In this document: one piece after another, positions 8,527-16,902 of the stretch
Position numbering within the stretch: the stretch's first letter is position 1
Layout: each line of letters begins with the position of its first letter
Program-made: the position numbers and the translations under genes
Assembly (NCBI GenBank): GCA_024233435.1
Contig: JACKPQ010000002.1
Coordinates: 434,001 to 498,000, forward strand
Direction: 5' to 3'
DNA length: 64,000 nucleotides
Origin: Chlamydiales bacterium
Lineage (GTDB): Bacteria; Chlamydiota; Chlamydiia; Chlamydiales; JACKPQ01
Notes under the pieces: generated by a model
What the model was told of the DNA's origin: nothing
The model's database searches: none
The model's input: the letters and a program-made list of their open reading frames with translations, nothing else

Positions 8527-10101
8527 TTATTGACTTAGGTATTCTTCTAAAGTCCCTTCGAATAAACGGGGGCCATCTGGCTCAAATGCAATGATCCGGT
8601 TAGCCACTCGGCCAATCAAGTCTCGGTCGTGAGAGACAACAATCACAGAGCCTTTAAAGTCTTCTAGGCCCCATGCGAGCGCAGAAACTGACTCTAGATC
8701 AAGATGGTTATTGGGTTCATCAAGAATTAATGTATTGTGATTGAACATCATGAGTTTTGCTAAAATTAGCCGAGCTGTCTCGCCACCAGATAGGGCTGAC
8801 ACGGGCTTAAAGGCATCGTCTCCAGAAAACAGCATGCGGCCGAGTGCACTTCGGACATCTTGGTCATACAGTCCTTGTTGCTGGCTTTTTAACCAGTCAA
8901 AGGCACTATTATTCTCAGACTTATCGATTGATTCTTGATGGTTTTGAGCAAAATAACCAATGTCCACCTGGTGGCCCAGCTCAACAATGCCAGAATCAGG
9001 TTCTATCTGTTTTGCTAGGAGTTTAAGAAGGGTAGTTTTACCGCGGCCATTGTTCCCAATAACGCCTACTTTATCTCCGCGGTTCAGCTCAAAATTGAAA
9101 TCTTTGAGAATGGGGTGGTCATAGGCTTTGCTTAAGTCTTTGCAACTCAAGGCAATTTTTCCGGATGGTTTTTCTGGGTTGCCAAAGCGGATGTAAGGGC
9201 GTTGGATGTTGGTCTTTTTCATGTCCTGTGGTTGCAGGCGATCGATTTCTCTTAAGCGGGATTGGACTTGTGATGCCCGCGTTCCAGCCCCAAAGCGTTG
9301 CACAAAGTCTTGCAACTGAGCAATTTTTTTCTGCTTATTTTTGACTTCCAATTCTGTGCGCTCTGATGCAGCTGTTTTAGCAACGATCATTTGGTCGTAG
9401 TTGCCTGTATATGTAATAATGGTGTCGTAGTCGATGTCGGCAATGTCTGTTGTCACCGCGTTTAAGAAGTGGCGATCGTGCGAGACGACGATCAAGGTTC
9501 CGTTATACCCCATTAAGAACTGCTCGAGCCAGGAAATGGATTCGAGGTCCAGATGGTTAGTTGGCTCATCCAACAGCAGGGCTTCTGGTTCGCCAAAAAG
9601 GGCCTGGCAAAGCATTGCTCTGAACTGAAAATCACTAGGCGTTTCTTTCATTTTTGCATTGTGAGCCTCTAAAGGAATGCCCATCCCCATAAGGAGCATT
9701 TCAGCATCGGACTCTGCGGTGTAGCCATTTTCATCGGCAATGATCTCTTCGATTGTACCAAGTCGCATGCCAATTGCATCGGTCATCTCTTTTTCATAAA
9801 GCAAATCCCGCTCGGTTAGGGCTTCCCATAGCTTGATATTGCCCATGATCACGACGTCCGTCAATTTGAGCTCTTGAAAATCTTCAATATTTTGGCGCAA
9901 ATAGCCAACGCGTTTAGGCAATATAACCTCTCCGCTTGTCGCTTCTATTTCCCCGATCATCACCTTTAAGAGTGTAGATTTTCCCGCGCCATTTGGTCCG
10001 GTTAAACCATAACGCTTGCCAGCTTCAAAGGCAGCTGATACATTTTCAAATAGAAGGCGGGCTCCGACCTTTTTACAAATATCTTTTAATACTACAGCCA
10101 T
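8527..10101 (-). CDS. ybiT: ABC-F family ATPase, YbiT type
   Basis: Soluble ribosome-associated ABC-F ATPase with two nucleotide-binding domains and no membrane part. First domain: Walker A GPNGAGKST near residue 39, Walker B LLLDEPTNHLD. Second: Walker A GNNGRGKTT, signature LSGGETARL, Walker B LILDEPNNHLD. The first domain lacks LSGG before its Walker B and has ETPSDFQFRAMLCQAL, as in the YbiT subgroup. From the ATG at 10101 the product has 524 residues, close to E. coli YbiT. Its start is 18 bases from the divergent xerC start, so their promoters must overlap or lie in neighbouring genes. Corresponds to the chlamydial gene often labelled yjjK. Confidence 0.9.
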   Translation of the reverse strand: MAVVLKDICKKVGARLLFENVSAAFEAGKRYGLTGPNGAGKSTLLKVMIGEIEATSGEVILPKRVGYLRQNIEDFQELKLTDVVIMGNIKLWEALTERDLLYEKEMTDAIGMRLGTIEEIIADENGYTAESDAEMLLMGMGIPLEAHNAKMKETPSDFQFRAMLCQALFGEPEALLLDEPTNHLDLESISWLEQFLMGYNGTLIVVSHDRHFLNAVTTDIADIDYDTIITYTGNYDQMIVAKTAASERTELEVKNKQKKIAQLQDFVQRFGAGTRASQVQSRLREIDRLQPQDMKKTNIQRPYIRFGNPEKPSGKIALSCKDLSKAYDHPILKDFNFELNRGDKVGVIGNNGRGKTTLLKLLAKQIEPDSGIVELGHQVDIGYFAQNHQESIDKSENNSAFDWLKSQQQGLYDQDVRSALGRMLFSGDDAFKPVSALSGGETARLILAKLMMFNHNTLILDEPNNHLDLESVSALAWGLEDFKGSVIVVSHDRDLIGRVANRIIAFEPDGPRLFEGTLEEYLSQ

Positions 10102-10119
10102 AGAGCAAGAGTATAACAT

Positions 10120-10992
10120 ATGAAAGAGGCTTTTGCCAAGTTTTTACAGCACCTGGAGAGTATCCAGGGGGTTTCCCCCCATACCTTGCGCAGCTATGCC
10201 CAAGATCTTCACGCTTTTAAAAAATTTACTGAGCATACAGCATTGGGAGCCATTAATAAGCATCACATACGTAACTTTCTTGCTGACCTCAATCTTCGTG
10301 GTCTTAAAAAACGTACGATTGTTCGCCGACTTTCGACCTTGCGCACCTTTTTCAAGTTCGCCATGCAGCGCAATATGATCGATAAAAATCCTCTTGATCT
10401 GATCGAAAGCCCAAAGCTAGATAAACCTTTGCCCAAAGCTTTAAGTTACGATCAGGTGCAGAATTTTTTCAGCCAGCCAGATATTCAAACCTATCTTGGT
10501 TTGCGCGACCGTACAATTCTCGAGCTTTTTTATTCATCGGGCTTGCGTGTGAGTGAGCTTGCTGGAATCAACTGTGAGGATTTTGACCCACGCACCCATC
10601 GCCTGCGCGTGCGGGGAAAGGGGAGTAAGGAAAGGATTTTGCCTGTCACACGCAATGCAGCAGAGTGGATTAATCGTTACCTCAATCATCCATCGAGAAA
10701 GCCTAAAGATAGCGCGCTTTTTCTCAATAAGTTTGGATTGCGCATCACAACGCGATCGATTGATCGGATGTTTGAAAAGCGTCTGTTGCAAAGCGGACTA
10801 GCTGGCAAGGTGACGCCTCACACCATTCGGCACACCATTGCAACGCACTGGCTAGAAAATGGCATGGATCTCAAGACCATTCAGGCGTTGCTCGGCCATA
10901 GCTCTTTGGTGACAACCACCATCTATACGCAAGTCTCAACACGCCTTAAAAAAGAGGCCTACGATAAGGCCCATCCCCGCGCTAAAGAATAA
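10120..10992 (+). CDS. xerC: tyrosine recombinase XerC
   Basis: Site-specific recombinase for chromosome dimer resolution at dif, acting with XerD. 290 residues: N-terminal SAM-like DNA-binding domain (QGVSPHTLRSYAQDL) and a catalytic domain with Arg in SSGLRVSELAG, HTIRHTIATHWL (HxxR), LLGHSS, and the nucleophile Tyr in TTIYTQVS. Normal length. Position next to RNase Z and the ABC-F gene agrees with chlamydial xerC. It could be a phage-type integrase, but the length and sequence fit Xer much better. Confidence 0.93.
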   Translation: MKEAFAKFLQHLESIQGVSPHTLRSYAQDLHAFKKFTEHTALGAINKHHIRNFLADLNLRGLKKRTIVRRLSTLRTFFKFAMQRNMIDKNPLDLIESPKLDKPLPKALSYDQVQNFFSQPDIQTYLGLRDRTILELFYSSGLRVSELAGINCEDFDPRTHRLRVRGKGSKERILPVTRNAAEWINRYLNHPSRKPKDSALFLNKFGLRITTRSIDRMFEKRLLQSGLAGKVTPHTIRHTIATHWLENGMDLKTIQALLGHSSLVTTTIYTQVSTRLKKEAYDKAHPRAKE

Positions 10993-11001
10993 TGATGCAG
11001 G

Positions 11002-12546
11002 TTATTTTGGTTGATCACATAGCGCCTCGTGCCCTGCAGATGGGATGCTGAAGATCGTTGCATTCAAAGCGTCAGCTGCTGATCTTCGTGCATTCTCATC
11101 TACCGTTGTATCTTTGAGCACCTCTATTAGAGCTTGTGCAGCCTTTCCTGCAAGCTCTCCTCTGGCTTTTGCGATCTTTCCCAAAGCGTTAGCTGCTGAT
11201 CTTCGTGCATACCCAAACACCGTTGTATCTTTGAGCACCTCTACTAAAGCTTGTATAGCCTCTCTTGGTAGCTCTCCTCCGGCTTTTGCAATCTCTCCCA
11301 AAGCGTTAGCTGCTGATCTTCGTGCATACCAATCCACCGTTGTATCTTTGAGCACCTCTACTATAGCTTGTGCAGCCGCTCCTGGTAGCTCACCTCCGGC
11401 TTTTGCGATCTTCCCCAAAGCGTTAGTTGCTGAGCTTCGTGCATGTCCATCCACCGTTGTATCTTTGAGCACCTCTACTATAGCTTGTGCAGCCGCTCCT
11501 GGTAGCTCTCCTCCGGCTTTTGCGATCTCTCCCAAAGCGTCAGCTGCTGAGTTTCGTGCATACCAATCCACCGTTGTATCTTTGAGAACCTCTACTAAAG
11601 CTTGTGCAGCCTTTCCTGGTAGCTCACCTCCGGCTTTTGCGATCTCTCCCAAAGCTTTAGCTGCTGAGCTTCGTGCATTCTCATCTACCGTTGTATCTTT
11701 GAGCACCTCTACTAAAGCTTGTGCAGCCTTTCCTGGTAGCTCTCCTCCTGCTTTTCCGATCTCTCCCAAAGCGTTACTTGCTGATCTTCGTGCATTCTCA
11801 TCTATCGTTGTATCTTTGAGAACCTCTATTAAAGCTTGTGTAGCCTCTCCTGCAAACTCACCTCCGGCTTTTACGATCTCTTCCAAAGCGTTAGCTGCTG
11901 AGTTTCGTGCATACCAATCCACCGTTGCTTTGAGAACCTTTACTAAAGCTTGTATAGCCTCTCCTGGTAGCTCTCCTCCGGCTTTTGCGATCTCTCTCAA
12001 AGCGTCAGCTGCTGAGCTTCGTGCATTCTCATCTATCGGTGTACCTTTGAGAACCTCTATTAAAGCTTGTATAGCCTTTCCTGCAAGCCCTCCTCTGGCT
12101 TTTCCGATCTCTCCCAAAGCGTCAGCTGCTGAGTTTCGTGCATACCAATCCACCGTTGTATCTTTGAGCACCTCTACTAAAGCTTGTGTAGCCTCTCCTG
12201 GTAGCTCTTCTCCGGCTTTTGCGATCTGTCCCAAAGCGTTAGCTGCTGATCTTCGTGCATTCTCATCTACCGTTGTATCTTTGAGCACCTCTACTAAAGC
12301 TTGTATAGACTCTCCTGGTAGCTCTCCTCCGGCTTTTGCGATCTTTCCCAAAGCGTCAGATGCTGAGCTTCGCGCATTCTCATCTACCGTTGTATCTTTG
12401 AGCACCTCTACTAAAGCTTGTATAGACTCTCCTGGTAGCTCTCCTCCGGCTTTTGCGATCTTTCCCAAAGCGTCAGATGCTGAGCTTCGCGCATACCAAT
12501 CCACCCCATGAAAAACAGATCCTGATGAATAGCTAACCCCGTTCAT
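11002..12546 (-). CDS. HEAT-like repeat protein, thirteen tandem 39-residue units
   Basis: 514-residue protein made almost entirely of tandem units of 39 residues (one of 38), consensus around DTTVDENARSSAADALGEI followed by AKAGGELPGKAAQALVEVLK. The pattern of two helices with Ala/Leu at HEAT positions suggests an alpha-solenoid for protein binding. Position 5-7 of the unit alternates between DENAR and DWYAR. There is no signal peptide or lipobox; the N-terminus (MNGVSYSSGSVFHGV) is short and the C-terminus leaves the pattern. An AGGCAGG site precedes the ATG. The repeats are near-identical at DNA level, implying recent expansion. Partner unknown; a secreted effector is possible but not shown. 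Confidence 0.82.
   Translation of the reverse strand: MNGVSYSSGSVFHGVDWYARSSASDALGKIAKAGGELPGESIQALVEVLKDTTVDENARSSASDALGKIAKAGGELPGESIQALVEVLKDTTVDENARRSAANALGQIAKAGEELPGEATQALVEVLKDTTVDWYARNSAADALGEIGKARGGLAGKAIQALIEVLKGTPIDENARSSAADALREIAKAGGELPGEAIQALVKVLKATVDWYARNSAANALEEIVKAGGEFAGEATQALIEVLKDTTIDENARRSASNALGEIGKAGGELPGKAAQALVEVLKDTTVDENARSSAAKALGEIAKAGGELPGKAAQALVEVLKDTTVDWYARNSAADALGEIAKAGGELPGAAAQAIVEVLKDTTVDGHARSSATNALGKIAKAGGELPGAAAQAIVEVLKDTTVDWYARRSAANALGEIAKAGGELPREAIQALVEVLKDTTVFGYARRSAANALGKIAKARGELAGKAAQALIEVLKDTTVDENARRSAADALNATIFSIPSAGHEALCDQPK
11060..12501 (-). repeat. tandem 117-bp coding repeat array
   Basis: Roughly twelve and a third copies of a 117-bp unit (39 codons), one copy shortened by a codon near 11930. 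Units are highly similar in DNA, e.g. the blocks TCTTTGAGCACCTCTACTA and CTCCTCCGGCTTTTGCGATC recur on the plus strand in most units. Such arrays expand and contract by slippage or unequal recombination. Confidence 0.92.
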
Positions 12547-12859
12547 GTCTGCCTGCCTTTGTTGTCCGAGCTCATAGTGTGATTCTTATGAATTTTTACT
12601 AGGTTTTGGAAGGGGATTGTTGCTGAAAGAGATTGCTTGGTCAAGCAAAAATTATGGTTCTGGTACAAAAAGCCTGCTTGAACTATTGCTTTGGTAAAAA
12701 TTTATTTCTCATAATTGGTATTATTGCTGCTTTTGGGAGTGGATTGGGAAGTCCTGGTCGGCATCCAGGTCTCGGTGAACACCGAGGTTTTTCGCTTTTC
12801 TAGGCGGGGGAGAGCTTTCCCTGACCGCAATTTTTCTGGGCAAGATGCAGAAAAAAATA
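12547..12859. other. 313-bp gene-free stretch between the HEAT gene and rnpB
   Basis: No convincing CDS; short frames here overlap rnpB or lack ribosome sites. It holds the likely promoter of the HEAT gene, a hairpin (CTCGG/CCGAG around 12771-12786) followed on the plus strand by T-rich sequence, and at 12698-12725 a 28-base sequence that recurs, inverted and 26/28 identical, upstream of fic at 19119-19146. On the minus strand the end of rnpB runs into TATTTTTTTC (12851-12860), a probable termination point for that RNA. Confidence 0.5.
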
Positions 12860-13189
12860 GGGAAAGCGGTAAGCTGGATTCTGTCGTGGGCAATCATTCA
12901 TCTAGGGCGGCTATTGCTAGCGCGCCTCAAGCGTATCTGAACCAATCTTGCGGAGCGCAATTGCGATCGGTTCACTTGCTTCGGATAGGGTTTGCCGCTG
13001 CTGACCTTGCGATCAGTCAGGCTAGCTCTCAAAGCTAGCATTTTCAGCCTGTCTACATCGCTGTAGCGGAATGTTTTCTGTGACACTTTCCGTAGCCTCT
13101 CGGCCCCCAGCCTTTCGCTGGTATCCTGCTCCTGTGAAGTCCAGACTTTCCTCCACCACCGTCAGGTAATGGCGATTGCCTACTTTCCC
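12860..13189 (-). ncRNA. rnpB: RNase P RNA, bacterial class A
   Basis: Catalytic RNA that cleaves tRNA 5' leaders. On the minus strand the conserved 5' core GAGGAAAGTCTGGACT is followed by CACAGGAGCAGGATACC and, near the 3' end, by GACAGAATCCAGCTTACCG, the universal RNase P CR elements. The ends pair as GGGAAAG (13189-13183) with CTTTCCC (12866-12860), forming helix P1 and fixing the limits at about 330 nt. A T-rich run follows the 3' end. Short protein frames in this stretch are shadows. The 5' end meets the stop codon of the upstream zinc-ribbon gene. Confidence 0.96.
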
Positions 13190-13953
13190 TAAACTGTTGC
13201 TCTGCGGCGGCGGCGTTTAGGCGCGATGCCTGTGCCTTCTAGCTCTTCGCTTCCTTGCCAGTAGTGCACGCGTGAGCAATGCTCGCAAAAGGTAAGATGC
13301 TCACCTTTGCGCACGAGGTTCTCGTGTTGTGGTGTGAGGGCAATGTGGCAGCCAGAACATGTACGATTGACAAGAGGCACAATGACACGGTCTTTTTTGT
13401 TGTTGATCAGACGCATGTAAACAGCGAGAGTGTCAGCGTTTGCAGTTGTTGCCAGCTCATCGCGCTGCTTCTTCAAGACTAGGCCCTCTTGGTTGATTTC
13501 CTTGATCGTTGATTCGATCTCTTGTTCGAGTGCAATGCTGCTTTGTTTTGTTGTGTCTAAACTCTCTTGAATCTTGTTATGAACTTCTTCTTCATTGTTA
13601 CGCTTATCGGTTAGGTCTGAAATTTGGTGCTCGAGTACATTTTTTTCACGCTCTGCAGTCGTCATTTCTTGTGTGAGAGCGTTGAACTCATCGACTTTTT
13701 TGACGCTTGATTGACGCGCTTCTAAAGCTTTGATTTTCAATCCTAATTGATCAAGTTGGTGCTCGTGCTCTTTAATCTGTTCATCGAGGTGCTCAATTTG
13801 ATGTTTTTTGGAGTCGAGTTGCCCATGGAGCTCTTTTCTCAATGCCTCGATTTGGCGCAGCTCTTTTTGACGCTCGCGCTTCACTCTCATCAGCTGGATC
13901 ATTTTGATATCGAGTTCTTGAATTTCTAAAATTGTCTTTAAGGCTGGATGCAT
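13189..13953 (-). CDS. coiled-coil protein with C-terminal zinc ribbon (CT398 type)
   Basis: 254 residues: a long antiparallel-type coiled coil (about residues 10-190, regular Leu/Glu/Lys heptads), then a C4 zinc ribbon CSGCHIAL ... CEHCSRVHYW and a basic Arg-rich tail. This is the DUF164/zf-RING_7 family, present in Chlamydiae as CT398, which has been connected in the literature with sigma-54 and secretion-related proteins. Cytoplasmic, no signal peptide. rnpB follows directly downstream on the same strand; glyA is divergent, with 121 bases between. Confidence 0.85.
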   Translation of the reverse strand: MHPALKTILEIQELDIKMIQLMRVKRERQKELRQIEALRKELHGQLDSKKHQIEHLDEQIKEHEHQLDQLGLKIKALEARQSSVKKVDEFNALTQEMTTAEREKNVLEHQISDLTDKRNNEEEVHNKIQESLDTTKQSSIALEQEIESTIKEINQEGLVLKKQRDELATTANADTLAVYMRLINNKKDRVIVPLVNRTCSGCHIALTPQHENLVRKGEHLTFCEHCSRVHYWQGSEELEGTGIAPKRRRRRATV

Positions 13954-14074
13954 CTTCCTATCCTAAGGTAATAATACTAGTTTACGCCGATTGTACAGGA
14001 TAAAGAGAATAGACTCAAGTCAAAATATTAGTTGATATTGCATAGAATTGTCGCGATGAGGTTTACTAGGGCTT

Positions 14075-15601
14075 ATGGGATTTGCAAAGCGTTACTTAAG
14101 AAATTTTGAAAATGATCAGTATTCTCCGCAGGCTCTTGCCTATTTGGCAACGCTTGATGCTCTATCTGCTGATTGCCCGCAGGTGGCACAAGCCATTTTA
14201 GGCGAGCTCAAAGCCCAGCGCAATACCCTGAAAATGATCGCTTCTGAAAACTACTCTTCGCTGAATGTGCAGCTAGCTATGGGTAATTTGCTCACCGATA
14301 AATATGCAGAAGGGTATGCCCATCACCGCTTTTATGCCGGTTGCGAAAATATCGATACAGTGGAGGACTTAGCAACCTCAGAGCTCAAAAAATTATTTGG
14401 TTGCGACCACGCTTATGTTCAACCGCACTCGGGTGTTGATGCAAATCTTGTTGCATTTTGGTCCATCATTGTACAACGCGTGCAAAATAAAGAGATGGAG
14501 CGGTTTGATTGCAAAAGCGTTTTTGATTTAAGCGATGATGAGTATGAGCGCATCCGTCAGGGAATGGTCAATCAAAAAGTGCTTGGAATGTCTCTCAATA
14601 GTGGCGGGCATTTAACCCATGGATTTCGCCACAATATTTCATCAAAAATGATGCAGGCTCACACCTATGATGTCGATCCGAAAACTCAAATGCTCGATTA
14701 TGATGTGATTGCTCAAAGAGCTAAAGAGGTCAAACCTTTGATTTTACTTGCTGGTTATTCGGCTTATCCACGCTTGATCGACTTTGCAAAAATGCGCCAG
14801 ATCGCCGACGATGTAGGAGCAACTCTCATGTGTGATATGGCCCATTTTGCAGGGCTTGTTGCAGGTAAAGCTATCACGGGTGACTTTAATCCAATTCCAT
14901 TTGCGCAAGTTGTGACCTCGACAACGCACAAAACGCTGCGCGGCCCTCGTGGGGGTGTTGTGATGTGCACAAGTGAGTTTGCCGATATGGTTGATAAGGG
15001 GTGTCCAACTGTGCTGGGCGGGCCGCTCCCTCATGTGATGGCTGCAAAAGCGATTGCATTCCAGGAGGCCAATACCCAAGAATTTCAAGCTTATGCAGCT
15101 CAAATCATCCGCAACTCAAAAGCTTTAGCTGATCGCTTGAAAAAGCAGGGCGTTCACTTAACTACAGGTGGCACAGATAATCACTTGATCGTTATCGATG
15201 TGATGCAAAGCTTTGGCATCACAGGCTTGCAAGCTGAGCATGCGTTGACAATGGGCGGCATTACGGTTAACCGCAATGCAATTCCTTTTGATCCTAACGG
15301 GGCCTGGTACACATCAGGCGTTCGCATTGGTACGCCTGCGCTTACAACGCGCGGCCTAAAAGAAGATGCGATGCATAAAATCGCCGATTGCATCATAGAG
15401 TTGCTCAAAAGCGCAAAACCCACTATTGTGATGAAAACCGGACAGCCATCCCGCGCAAAGGTTGCTCTAGAAGAGAGCGCACTTGCAAAAGTACAAGCAG
15501 AGGTTAAGGATTTGCTTAAAAGCTACCCCCTGTACCCAGAACTACATTTAGAGGAGTCAGAACATGTCAGAAGAGAAAAAACCACAGTCGTCAGCTCTTA
15601 A
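14075..15601 (+). CDS. glyA: serine hydroxymethyltransferase
   Basis: PLP enzyme that interconverts serine and glycine with folate one-carbon transfer. 508 residues with LKMIASENY near the N-terminal third, EGYAHHRFYAGCENID, and the PLP lysine in TSTTHKTLRGPRGG. It is longer than the usual 420 or so residues, as is the chlamydial enzyme, with an inserted stretch around residues 130-170 (MERFDCKSVF...). Chlamydial GlyA is reported to have alanine racemase side activity, which fits a neighbourhood with dapF and ald. The clpP ATG lies inside its last codons (38-base overlap). Confidence 0.96.
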   Translation: MGFAKRYLRNFENDQYSPQALAYLATLDALSADCPQVAQAILGELKAQRNTLKMIASENYSSLNVQLAMGNLLTDKYAEGYAHHRFYAGCENIDTVEDLATSELKKLFGCDHAYVQPHSGVDANLVAFWSIIVQRVQNKEMERFDCKSVFDLSDDEYERIRQGMVNQKVLGMSLNSGGHLTHGFRHNISSKMMQAHTYDVDPKTQMLDYDVIAQRAKEVKPLILLAGYSAYPRLIDFAKMRQIADDVGATLMCDMAHFAGLVAGKAITGDFNPIPFAQVVTSTTHKTLRGPRGGVVMCTSEFADMVDKGCPTVLGGPLPHVMAAKAIAFQEANTQEFQAYAAQIIRNSKALADRLKKQGVHLTTGGTDNHLIVIDVMQSFGITGLQAEHALTMGGITVNRNAIPFDPNGAWYTSGVRIGTPALTTRGLKEDAMHKIADCIIELLKSAKPTIVMKTGQPSRAKVALEESALAKVQAEVKDLLKSYPLYPELHLEESEHVRREKTTVVSS

Positions 15602-16157
15602 CGATAAAATTGACGAGCTGTTGCTCGAGAACCGCCGTTTGTTTTTCTCATCAGCTGTGGATGAAAACAGCGTTACCGATATTATCCGCAAGTTGTGGTA
15701 TTTAGAGCTCAAAGATCCAGGCAAGCCAATCCTATTTATCATCAATTCTCCAGGTGGATCTGTCGATGCAGGTTTTGCCGTTTGGGACCAGATCAAGATG
15801 ATTTCATCGCCTGTAACGACACTCGTTACTGGTCTTGCAGCTTCTATGGGATCAGTTCTTAGCCTTTGTGGTGGAAAGGGCAAGCGCTTTGCAACGCCAA
15901 ATGCCCGTTTCATGATTCACCAGCCATCGATCCATGGAGTGATTCGTGGCCAGGCATCAGATCTTGACATCCACGCCAAGGAAATCATTAAGTCTCGCAA
16001 CTACCTCGTTCAGCTTTATGCGGATGCAACAGGCAAGGATTTTGATACCCTTGCAAAAATGATGGATCGCGACACTTGGATGAGTGCCAAAGAAGCCCTA
16101 GAATTTGGACATATCGATGGCATTGTCAAATCCTATAAAGACCTTAAAATTTCATAA
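15564..16157 (+). CDS. clpP: ATP-dependent Clp protease proteolytic subunit
   Basis: Serine protease barrel subunit working with ClpX/ClpC. 197 residues with NSPGGSVDAG, catalytic Ser in GLAASMGSVL, His in RFMIHQPS and Asp in MDRDTWMSA, so the triad is complete. Chlamydiae encode two ClpP proteins; the glyA-clpP-dapF order matches the ClpP1 locus. The start has GAGGAG nine bases upstream and lies within the glyA 3' end. dapF starts within its last codons, so the run is translationally coupled. Confidence 0.95.
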   Translation: MSEEKKPQSSALNDKIDELLLENRRLFFSSAVDENSVTDIIRKLWYLELKDPGKPILFIINSPGGSVDAGFAVWDQIKMISSPVTTLVTGLAASMGSVLSLCGGKGKRFATPNARFMIHQPSIHGVIRGQASDLDIHAKEIIKSRNYLVQLYADATGKDFDTLAKMMDRDTWMSAKEALEFGHIDGIVKSYKDLKIS

Positions 16158-16902
16158 GTGGCACGGCGCTGGCAACGATTTTATCCTCGTTGACGACCCC
16201 CACTTTGATCCGCAGCTTGTCCAGCACCTCTGCCACCGTCGTTATGGAATAGGGGCAGATGGTGTTATCTGGCTTCTTCCTCCTAACCGCATGCATATCT
16301 ATAACGCTGATGGTCAAGAAGCCCCTATGTGTGGCAATGCTCTACGCATTCTTGCACATGCAAAAAAGCTCAAAACGATTGAATCCTCTCAGGGTATGCA
16401 CGAGGTCAAAACCATTGATGGTCAGTTAGCTGTTTCTCTTGGCGAGCCTCAACTTCTGTCAGAGGATCCGCTCATCATCGACTCTGGAGTTCGCCATCTC
16501 GTTCTCTTCGATGGGGATTTTGATAGTGCCCCCCAATTGCGGGCTGCCCATGATGCAAATGTCAATTTTGTAAAAATCCTTGCGCCTGATACAGTGGCGA
16601 TTAGGACCTATGAGAGAGGGGTAGAGGCCGAGACCTATTCTTGTGGCACGGGAGCAGTCGCTGTTTGTTATGCTATGAGGATGCGCAGCAATTTTGACGG
16701 CCCCTATCATTTGGAGTACCGCTCAGGCGATCACTTATCAGTTGTTTTTATTGATAACCAATCTTTTCTCATGGGTGAAGCTATGTGTACATTCAAGGGG
16801 GAGATTGATGCATATTGGGATACCCAAGGAGATCAAAGATCACGAATTTCGCGTGGGGGCAACACCGCCTTACGTGAAAATGTTGATCAATGCAGGCCAT
16901 AG
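16117..16902 (+). CDS. dapF: diaminopimelate epimerase, C-terminally extended
   Basis: Cofactor-independent epimerase converting LL- to meso-diaminopimelate for peptidoglycan and lysine. The two catalytic cysteines are visible in PMCGNALR and SCGTGAVA; WHGAGNDFILVDD is the family N-terminus. I choose the ATG at 16117, inside clpP; the frame also allows 16105. DapF normally ends about where FKGEID occurs; here the frame runs on for about 30 polar residues that overlap ald by 95 bases and look like out-of-frame ald sequence. Chlamydial DapF has been reported to double as glutamate racemase. Confidence 0.92.
   Translation: MALSNPIKTLKFHKWHGAGNDFILVDDPHFDPQLVQHLCHRRYGIGADGVIWLLPPNRMHIYNADGQEAPMCGNALRILAHAKKLKTIESSQGMHEVKTIDGQLAVSLGEPQLLSEDPLIIDSGVRHLVLFDGDFDSAPQLRAAHDANVNFVKILAPDTVAIRTYERGVEAETYSCGTGAVAVCYAMRMRSNFDGPYHLEYRSGDHLSVVFIDNQSFLMGEAMCTFKGEIDAYWDTQGDQRSRISRGGNTALRENVDQCRP

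Noticed and set aside
11060..12501. Regular repeats considered as a CRISPR array
   Set aside because: The unit is 117 bp, coding in phase throughout, with no unique spacers between short repeats.
11045..12511. Long plus-strand ORF of 488 codons opposite the HEAT gene
   Set aside because: It is a by-product of the 117-bp repeat: with no stop in one unit, the frame stays open through all copies. It has no ribosome site and its sequence is low-complexity (Ser/Ala/Thr).
12771..12799. Hairpin CTCGG/CCGAG with T-rich tail as a terminator
   Set aside because: Only five base pairs and no plus-strand gene ends there, so not listed separately.
12702..13086. Short ORFs on both strands around 12.7-13.1 kb
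   Set aside because: They lie within or across the RNase P RNA and have no protein-like features.
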